Assembly: GCA_023453335.1 (NCBI GenBank) | Contig: JAEXTU010000383.1 | Span: 1-9,920 of the forward strand | From: Pseudomonadota bacterium | GTDB taxonomy: Bacteria > Desulfobacterota > Desulfovibrionia > Desulfovibrionales > Desulfovibrionaceae | Reading direction: 5' to 3' | DNA: 9,920 nt | Part shown: piece after piece, positions 5,472 through 9,920 of the stretch | Layout of the letters: each line of letters opens with the position of its first letter | How positions within the stretch are numbered: position 1 is the stretch's first letter | The notes under the pieces: model-generated | What the model was told of the DNA's origin: nothing | The model's database searches: none | Seen by the model: only the letters and a program-made list of their open reading frames with translations | Program-made: the position numbers and the translations under genes

Positions 5472-6953
5472 GGGCTCGCTGCGGGAGAGGTACTCCCGGT
5501 CTATCTCACGGTTGGCGCGCTGCGGCTCGGGCAGGGTGTCCAGGTCCGCGAAGCGCACCAGCTTGGCGAACCCGTCCCGCACCATGTCGTCCAGCAGCCG
5601 GAACTCGGTCTCGAACACCCAGGTTTCCTTCCCGTAGGGCAGCAGGTCGTAGAGCAGGGTGGTCATGCCCCCGGCCACGATGTTCACCTCGGCCATGAGC
5701 TCATCGGTAATGGTGGCCACGTGGCGCACCGTGGCCGCGTACTGGGGGGCCAGCTCATAGCAGGCGATCTGGCGCTCGGGCCGCTCGTCGGGCTTGTACT
5801 TGAAGTACACGGTGTAGCCCAGGTCCATGCGCCTCATCATGTACTGGCCGATGCGCCGGGTGTTGCCCCAGAACTCGTAGGGCACCAGCACGTTCTTCGG
5901 GGAGAAGTTCGGCGACTCCAGCCGCCGGTACCCGTACCCGTGCTTGTTGGTGCCGGGCAGGAAATACCCCTCGGGGTAGACCTTGCCCCAGCGCCGCACC
6001 ACGTCCTCCCAGTACTGGCCCCAGACGATGACGTTGTCGTACCACTGGTAGGTCCCGGGCGCCCAGCCCTCCAGGGTGTAGGCCGCCTGGCGGCGGGCGT
6101 ACATGCCCAGCTGGTATCCAATGCTGGGGATGCCCAGGGCCTGGCACGCGAACAGGATGGGGTGGACCTCCTGGTGGTCGTCCAGGCCGAAGAAGAGCGC
6201 GGGCTTGTCCTTGCCCAGGACCTCCAGGTGCTGGCGGAACTCGTGCACCTGGAAGGCCATGTGCTCCTCGCAGCGGGCCAGGACCGCGGGCAGGAAGGGG
6301 GCCAGGTCCGGTCCCAACCCTGCGGCCGGGTACTGATGGCCGAACACCGGCGGCACCACCCGGCGGCGGTGCAGGAAATAGGCGGGGTGCCCCAGCTCGT
6401 GGCGCTGTTTCAGCACCTTGGTCGAGGCCGAGTACACGTAGGTGAAGTCCGTCCCGTGCGCCTCGAACACCGGCACCATCTCCCGGGTGCGGAAGTCGTT
6501 GGGTCCGTACCGGTAGAAGAGCATGGTCCCGGCCCGGCCGCGCAGCACTTTCTGATTGTGCGCGGGCAGCACCCGCTGGTAGCGCCACCAGTTGGACAGG
6601 CTGCGCCGGCTGCGGGGCCGCAGGACTTCCCAGATCTTGGCCAGGTTCACGCTGTTGCGGAACACCGGGGTGAGCTCCCCGGACAGGAAGCGGCGCAGGA
6701 GCGGGCCGTACTGCACCAGGCGGAACAGCCAGCGCCAGTACAGGTTGCCCACCTGGCCCGAGAGCCAGTTGAAGCCCTCGCGCTGGTAGTTGTCCAGGAG
6801 CCGGGTCCCGTTGGCGGCCTTCAGGTCGTAGAGCCGCAGGAGCAGGTCCAGGGCACGGTCCAGGTCGTTGTCCGGGTAATAGGTTTCAAGCACCCCCGGC
6901 CCGGCCAGCTCCACGATGCCCGAGGAGCCCTCAGTGACCAGCACGCGCGGCAT
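5412..6953 (-). CDS. Putative surface-carbohydrate biosynthesis enzyme, large GT-B-like protein of unknown specificity
   Basis: A 513-residue protein I cannot assign to a named family with certainty. Three regions can be seen. Residues 1-140 are aromatic-rich and probably helical (LYWRWLFRLVQYGPLLRRFL, 71-90), possibly membrane-associating. Residues about 141-320 look like a Rossmann-type domain (TMLFYRYGPND, ALFFGLDDHQEVHPILFACQ, IPSIGYQLGMY, VIVWGQYW). Residues about 353-480 look like a second nucleotide-binding domain (KNVLVPYEFWGN, FKYKPDER, VAGGMTTLLYDLLPYGKETW). The pattern of a late GGMTTLLYDLLPYG loop resembles GT-B transferases and CDP-glycerol/capsule-type enzymes. ATG 6953 is chosen because AAGGGAGG lies just upstream; the frame stays open further 5' only as a shadow of the previous gene. 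It overlaps that gene by 23 bases and the converging gene by 60. A transferase for lipopolysaccharide or capsule glycan is the best guess. Confidence 0.72.
   Translation of the reverse strand: MPRVLVTEGSSGIVELAGPGVLETYYPDNDLDRALDLLLRLYDLKAANGTRLLDNYQREGFNWLSGQVGNLYWRWLFRLVQYGPLLRRFLSGELTPVFRNSVNLAKIWEVLRPRSRRSLSNWWRYQRVLPAHNQKVLRGRAGTMLFYRYGPNDFRTREMVPVFEAHGTDFTYVYSASTKVLKQRHELGHPAYFLHRRRVVPPVFGHQYPAAGLGPDLAPFLPAVLARCEEHMAFQVHEFRQHLEVLGKDKPALFFGLDDHQEVHPILFACQALGIPSIGYQLGMYARRQAAYTLEGWAPGTYQWYDNVIVWGQYWEDVVRRWGKVYPEGYFLPGTNKHGYGYRRLESPNFSPKNVLVPYEFWGNTRRIGQYMMRRMDLGYTVYFKYKPDERPERQIACYELAPQYAATVRHVATITDELMAEVNIVAGGMTTLLYDLLPYGKETWVFETEFRLLDDMVRDGFAKLVRFADLDTLPEPQRANREIDREYLSRSEPLASVLERHVLGRLQAQPGE
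5482..5498 (+). terminator. Possible terminator hairpin of the plus-strand operon, inside the opposing gene
   Basis: CGGGAG (5482-5487) and CTCCCG (5493-5498) form a 6-bp stem with a 5-base loop, 11 bases after the plus-strand stop. The following bases (GTCTATCTC) are only mildly T-rich, so it is at best a weak intrinsic terminator. Confidence 0.22.
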
Positions 6954-8025
6954 GGCCCCTCCCTTCGAGCAGGTCGGTGAAGATGGCCTCCATGCGGTCC
7001 ACCTTGTGGGCCATGGAGAACTCCGGGGCCAGGGCGCGGCTGGCCTGGGCCATGCGCTCGCGCCCGGCCGGGTCGGCCAGGAGCCGGGCCAGGGCGTCGG
7101 TGAGCGCCGGCGCGTAGTCCGGGCACACCAAGAGGCCGTTGCCCCCGTTGACCGGGATGAGTTCGGCAACCCCGCCCACGTCCGAGGCCACCGCGGGCAG
7201 GCCCATGCAGATGGCCTCCATGAGGGTGTTGGGCAGGCTCTCGGAGCGGGACGGCAGCACGAAGAGGTCCAGGGCCGCCAGGTAGTCGGCCACGTTCTCC
7301 ACCCGGCCGGGGAAGTGCGCCCGGCCGGCCAGGCCCAGGCGCGCGGCCTCGGCCGCCCAGCGCTCGGGCCGGCAGCCCACGCAGACCAGGTGCGCGTTCG
7401 AAAACTCGTGGGGCAGGGCGGCAAAGGCCGCGAGCAGCACGTCCACGCCCTTGACCGGCTTGTCCCCGGCCACGGTGCCCAGCACCGGGACCCCGGCCGG
7501 GATGCCCAGGCTTTCCCGCATGGCCGCGGGCCCGATGGCCGGCGTGACCCGCTCGGCCGGGATGCCGTTGTACACCACCTCCAGGCGCTTGGACGACACG
7601 CCCAGGCTGCGCAGCACCCGGGCGCAGGCCCGGGAGTTCACGGTGAACAGGGCCATGCCCGGGGACCAGTAGGGCAGGGGGTTGCCCGGCCGGTACATGA
7701 CCCCGCGGTGGCCCAGGCAGACCACGCCGCGCTTGCGCCAGGCCAGGCTCCACCAGGCCAGGGCCTTCACCGCCTTGTTGTGGAAGGCCTGCACGATGCA
7801 GGGGCCGGAATCCGGCAGCACCGCCTCCACCGCGGCGTGCCAGCCGCTGCGGGCAGCGGGCAGGGTGCGGTGGTCCAGGCCTCCGGCCAGGGCCGCGCTG
7901 GCCGCCTGGTCCGGGGCGAAGAAGGTCACCTGGTGCCCCCGCGCGGCCAGGCCCTGCCCCAGGTACAGCGCCTGCCGCGCTCCGCCGCTGGCGCTCTCCG
8001 AGGAGGTGATCAGCACGATGCGCAT
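6931..8025 (-). CDS. Glycosyltransferase, GT4 family
   Basis: A 364-residue GT-B enzyme of the GT4 (glycosyl transferases group 1) type, working on lipid-linked or lipopolysaccharide glycan in the cytoplasm. The N-terminus MRIVLITSSESASGGARQAL (1-20) has the glycine-rich acceptor-side loop. VVYNGIP (150-156) opens the C-domain; GTVAGDKPVKGVDVLLAAF (183-201) is the donor-domain strand-helix unit; and SESLPNTLME (261-270) holds the EX7E pair (E262, E270) that binds the sugar nucleotide, followed by GLPAVASDVGGVAEL. ATG 8025 is set by AGGAGG 5 bases upstream. It shares one base with the end of the upstream GT9 gene (TGATG) and overlaps the next gene by 23. Sugar and acceptor cannot be read from sequence. 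Confidence 0.92.
   Translation of the reverse strand: MRIVLITSSESASGGARQALYLGQGLAARGHQVTFFAPDQAASAALAGGLDHRTLPAARSGWHAAVEAVLPDSGPCIVQAFHNKAVKALAWWSLAWRKRGVVCLGHRGVMYRPGNPLPYWSPGMALFTVNSRACARVLRSLGVSSKRLEVVYNGIPAERVTPAIGPAAMRESLGIPAGVPVLGTVAGDKPVKGVDVLLAAFAALPHEFSNAHLVCVGCRPERWAAEAARLGLAGRAHFPGRVENVADYLAALDLFVLPSRSESLPNTLMEAICMGLPAVASDVGGVAELIPVNGGNGLLVCPDYAPALTDALARLLADPAGRERMAQASRALAPEFSMAHKVDRMEAIFTDLLEGRGHAARAGH
6958..6965 (-). promoter_or_regulatory. Ribosome binding site of the 513-residue protein gene
   Basis: Minus-strand AAGGGAGG lies 4 bases before the ATG at 6953, inside the 3' end of the preceding glycosyltransferase gene. It fixes the start. Confidence 0.7.
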
Positions 8026-9089
8026 CAGGACCTCCTGTCCCGGGCGGCATCCAGCCGGCCGAGCAGTTCCGGGAGCACGGCCTCGGGCGTGAGGTCCGTG
8101 AGGCAGCGCATGGTGTCGCACTCGTTGCGGTTGCAGGGCTGGCAGGGCAGGCCCAGGCGCACGTCGCCGTGTTCGGCCGAGGGGTAGGTCCAGGCGTCGG
8201 AGGTGGAGCCCAGCACCGCCAGGGTGGGAGTGCCCACGGCCACGGCCAGGTGGCGCGGGGCCGAGCAGGTGCCGAAGTGCAGGGCGGCGCGCTCCTGCAC
8301 CGCGGCCAGCTGGCGCAGGGTGAGCATGGCCTCGGGCACCATGCAGGACGCCGTTCCGCTGGCCGCGGCCACCTCCGCGGCCAGGTCCTTCTCCCCCGGC
8401 CCCCAGGCGATGAGGAAGCGCGCGTCCGGCCGCTCGGCGGCGGCCAGGCCCAGGACCTTGCCGAAATGGGCCGCGGGCCAGCGCCGGGTGGCCCGGCGGG
8501 GGGAGGGGTCCACGGTGGCCAGGGTCGCGCCGGCCAGGCCGGAGCGGGCCAGGAAGTCCCTGGCCCAGGCCCGCTCCTCGTCGCGCAGGAAGAGTTCCGG
8601 CCGCTCCCCGCGCCAGGCCAGGCCCAGGGGCTCCAGCACGCTGGCCTTGCACAGGGCTGCGTAGCCGTCCCGGGGCCGGGTGGTGTGGGAATAGAGCCAG
8701 CGGTTGTACCAGGGCGGGTCGTAGGACAGCCGCCAGCGCGCGCCGAAGAGTCGGGACAAGCCCACCACCCAGCGGATGCGCGGCAGCTGCTGGAAGTCCA
8801 CCACCAGGTCGAAGCCCTGCCGGGCCACGTGGAGGTAGTAGGCCAGCTCCTTGCCCAGGTGGGTGAGCTGCCTCTTGTCCACGGGCCAGATGCGGGCGAC
8901 GTGCGGGTTGTTCTCCAGCACCGGCGCGCAGCGGGCCTCGGTGAACACGTGCACGTCGGCCGAGGGAAAGGCCTCATGCAGGAGCTTGATGGCCGGGGTG
9001 GCCAGGAGCACGTCCCCGATCTGGCGCAGCTGGCAGACCAGGATGCGCCGCACCCGGGACGCGGGGATGGACAGGCGCTCAGCGGCCAT
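8025..9089 (-). CDS. Glycosyltransferase family 9, ADP-heptose:LPS heptosyltransferase-like
   Basis: A 354-residue GT9 protein; family members such as WaaC and WaaF move L-glycero-D-manno-heptose from ADP-heptose onto the lipopolysaccharide inner core at the cytoplasmic face. The N-terminal ILVCQLRQIGDVLLATPAIK (16-35) carries the acceptor-side glycines and the Asp (D26) placed like the catalytic Asp of WaaC. RRWPAAHFGKVL (202-213), HLAVAVGTPTLAVLG (280-294) and the AWTYP segment (299-303) are GT9 donor-side features. Two oddities: the usual DSG-P-H loop reads FGTCSAPRH (272-280), and the C-terminal part has four cysteines, CQPCNRNECDTMRC (316-329). The start at 9089 has AGGAGG 6 bases upstream; the gene overlaps its upstream neighbour by 11 bases. 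The exact sugar is uncertain. Confidence 0.88.
   Translation of the reverse strand: MAAERLSIPASRVRRILVCQLRQIGDVLLATPAIKLLHEAFPSADVHVFTEARCAPVLENNPHVARIWPVDKRQLTHLGKELAYYLHVARQGFDLVVDFQQLPRIRWVVGLSRLFGARWRLSYDPPWYNRWLYSHTTRPRDGYAALCKASVLEPLGLAWRGERPELFLRDEERAWARDFLARSGLAGATLATVDPSPRRATRRWPAAHFGKVLGLAAAERPDARFLIAWGPGEKDLAAEVAAASGTASCMVPEAMLTLRQLAAVQERAALHFGTCSAPRHLAVAVGTPTLAVLGSTSDAWTYPSAEHGDVRLGLPCQPCNRNECDTMRCLTDLTPEAVLPELLGRLDAARDRRS
8031..8036 (-). promoter_or_regulatory. Ribosome binding site of the second GT4 gene
   Basis: Minus-strand AGGAGG is 5 bases before ATG 8025, inside the 3' end of the GT9 gene, and excludes the longer open frame upstream as coding. Confidence 0.75.
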
Positions 9090-9920
9090 GCCGGGCCTCC
9101 TGCACCACTTCCTCCAGCCAGGAGGCCAGGGCCTGGGTCTGGGTCTCCAGGGAGAGATGGGCGGCCATGTGTTCCCACACCGCGCGCCGGGCGGCCAGGA
9201 GCGCGGCGTCGTCCAGGGCCAGGGCCTGGTCCAGGGCCGCGGCGAGTTGGTCCACGCCGGCTTCGTAGGGGAGCAGGAAGGGCTCCAGCCCGGCGGGCCA
9301 GGCCTCGGCCACCCCGCCCACGTCCCGGGCCACCGGGAGCAGGCCTTCGGCCATGCCCTCCAGGAGCGCGTTGGGCAGGCCCTCGGAGCGGGAGGGCAGG
9401 GCGAAGAGGTCGGCCCGGGCCAGTTCGGCGCGCACCTCGGCCACGAAGCCTGGCCAGGCCACGCAATCGGCCAGGCCCAGGCGTTCGGCCCGGGCCTTGA
9501 GTTCGGCCTCGGCGCTGCCCGTGCCCAGTAGCCGGCAGCGGAAGTCGCGGCCCGCGGCGCGGAGCCGGGCCAGGGCCTCCAGCAGGTCGGCGTGGCCCTT
9601 GTCCGGGTTGAGCTGGCTGGTGGTGACGATGACCCGCGGGGCGTTGGCCCGCGCGGGCGGGGCCGGGGCCGGCTGCTTGCCGATGGGGATCACCGTGATG
9701 TCGGCCTCGGCCACGAAGGACAGCTCCCGGGCCATCTCGCGCTGGATGGAGCGGCTGGGGGCCAGGAGGCGCGGCCCGATGAAGCGGTGGGTCAGGCGGA
9801 CCTTGAGGCTGTCCGCCATGTCCCGGGGCAGGCCCACCCGGTGCACCACCGGGATGTGCAGGAGCCGCGCCGCCACCCCGGCCAGGCGCAGGTCCTTGCC
9901 CACGTTGCACACCACCACGT
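9079..9920 (-). CDS. Glycosyltransferase, GT4 family (5' end outside window)
   Basis: The C-terminal 280 residues or so of a GT-B glycosyltransferase. The frame is still open at the window edge and starts mid-domain with VVVCNVGKDL, so the GTG at 9918 is an internal valine. APSRSIQREM, a TTSQLNPDKGHADLLEALAR block (donor-domain start), RCRLLGTGSAEAELK and SEGLPNALLEG (the EX7E pair), followed by RDVGGVAE, identify GT4. It closely parallels the GT4 gene at 6931-8025, so the two are probably paralogues making successive linkages. It is the first gene of the visible minus-strand operon and overlaps the GT9 gene by 11 bases. Substrate unknown. Confidence 0.9.
   Translation of the reverse strand, partial: VVVCNVGKDLRLAGVAARLLHIPVVHRVGLPRDMADSLKVRLTHRFIGPRLLAPSRSIQREMARELSFVAEADITVIPIGKQPAPAPPARANAPRVIVTTSQLNPDKGHADLLEALARLRAAGRDFRCRLLGTGSAEAELKARAERLGLADCVAWPGFVAEVRAELARADLFALPSRSEGLPNALLEGMAEGLLPVARDVGGVAEAWPAGLEPFLLPYEAGVDQLAAALDQALALDDAALLAARRAVWEHMAAHLSLETQTQALASWLEEVVQEARHGR
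9096..9101 (-). promoter_or_regulatory. Ribosome binding site of the GT9 gene
   Basis: Minus-strand AGGAGG is 6 bases before ATG 9089, inside the 3' end of the upstream glycosyltransferase gene. Confidence 0.75.

Noticed and set aside
5721..8187. Two plus-strand open frames of about 420 codons opposite the minus-strand operon
   Set aside because: Both are rich in His, Val, Gly and Gln, the usual antisense shadow of GC-rich genes, and contain no recognisable motif.
6821..9910. A 1029-codon open frame on the minus strand running through all glycosyltransferase genes
   Set aside because: It is a shifted frame of the real genes, rich in Gly, Pro, Arg and Ala with no domain. High GC removes stop codons from alternative frames.
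1..9920. Search for CRISPR arrays, insertion sequences, tRNA or rRNA genes, toxin-antitoxin pairs and phage genes
   Set aside because: No spaced direct repeats, transposase, RNA gene structure or defence-type protein could be seen, and base composition is even across the window.

Overview
This window is chromosomal DNA of a very GC-rich bacterium (about 70 percent GC by eye, with G or C at almost every third codon position). The gene content (TolQ and several lipopolysaccharide-type glycosyltransferases) points to a Gram-negative. The combination of rsfS directly followed by the cofactor-independent phosphoglycerate mutase gpmI, and the style of the glycosyltransferases, suggests a Desulfovibrionales-like sulfate reducer. 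That lineage call is recalled family knowledge plus inference, not a database match. Coding density is close to 100 percent. I see no RNA gene, insertion sequence, prophage or CRISPR array, and no stretch over 300 bases without a gene.

The left half (1 to 5471) reads on the plus strand: the 3' end of pgl (6-phosphogluconolactonase), a tolQ-type proton-channel subunit with no tolR next to it, a nitroreductase-family flavoprotein, rsfS (ribosome silencing factor) with a very long Lys/Pro/Ala-rich N-terminal extension, gpmI, an 80-residue four-cysteine protein starting with TTG, and a GT-B glycosyltransferase. Genes are packed tightly: rsfS overlaps the gene before it by 8 bases and the gene after it by 8 bases, and gpmI overlaps the small protein by 4. 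The only sizeable gap is 65 bases before the nitroreductase gene. The theme is central carbon metabolism (pentose phosphate, glycolysis) plus ribosome control and envelope function.

The right half (5412 to 9920) reads on the minus strand and is a glycan-assembly operon. In transcription order it holds a GT4-type glycosyltransferase (5' end outside the window), a GT9 heptosyltransferase-like enzyme, a second GT4 glycosyltransferase, and a 513-residue protein that looks like a large GT-B-type surface-carbohydrate enzyme of unknown specificity. All junctions overlap (11, 1 and 23 bases) and the three starts visible in the window have strong purine-rich ribosome binding sites. Together they most likely build lipopolysaccharide core or another surface glycan.

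The two operons converge and their last genes overlap tail to tail by 60 bases, so no conventional intergenic terminator exists between them. I found no clear new defence or mobile system. The most notable points are the lysine-rich RsfS extension with an internal Shine-Dalgarno-like site, the convergent coding overlap, the lone tolQ, the GT9 protein with an altered acceptor-site motif and a cysteine cluster, and the unassigned 513-residue glycan enzyme.
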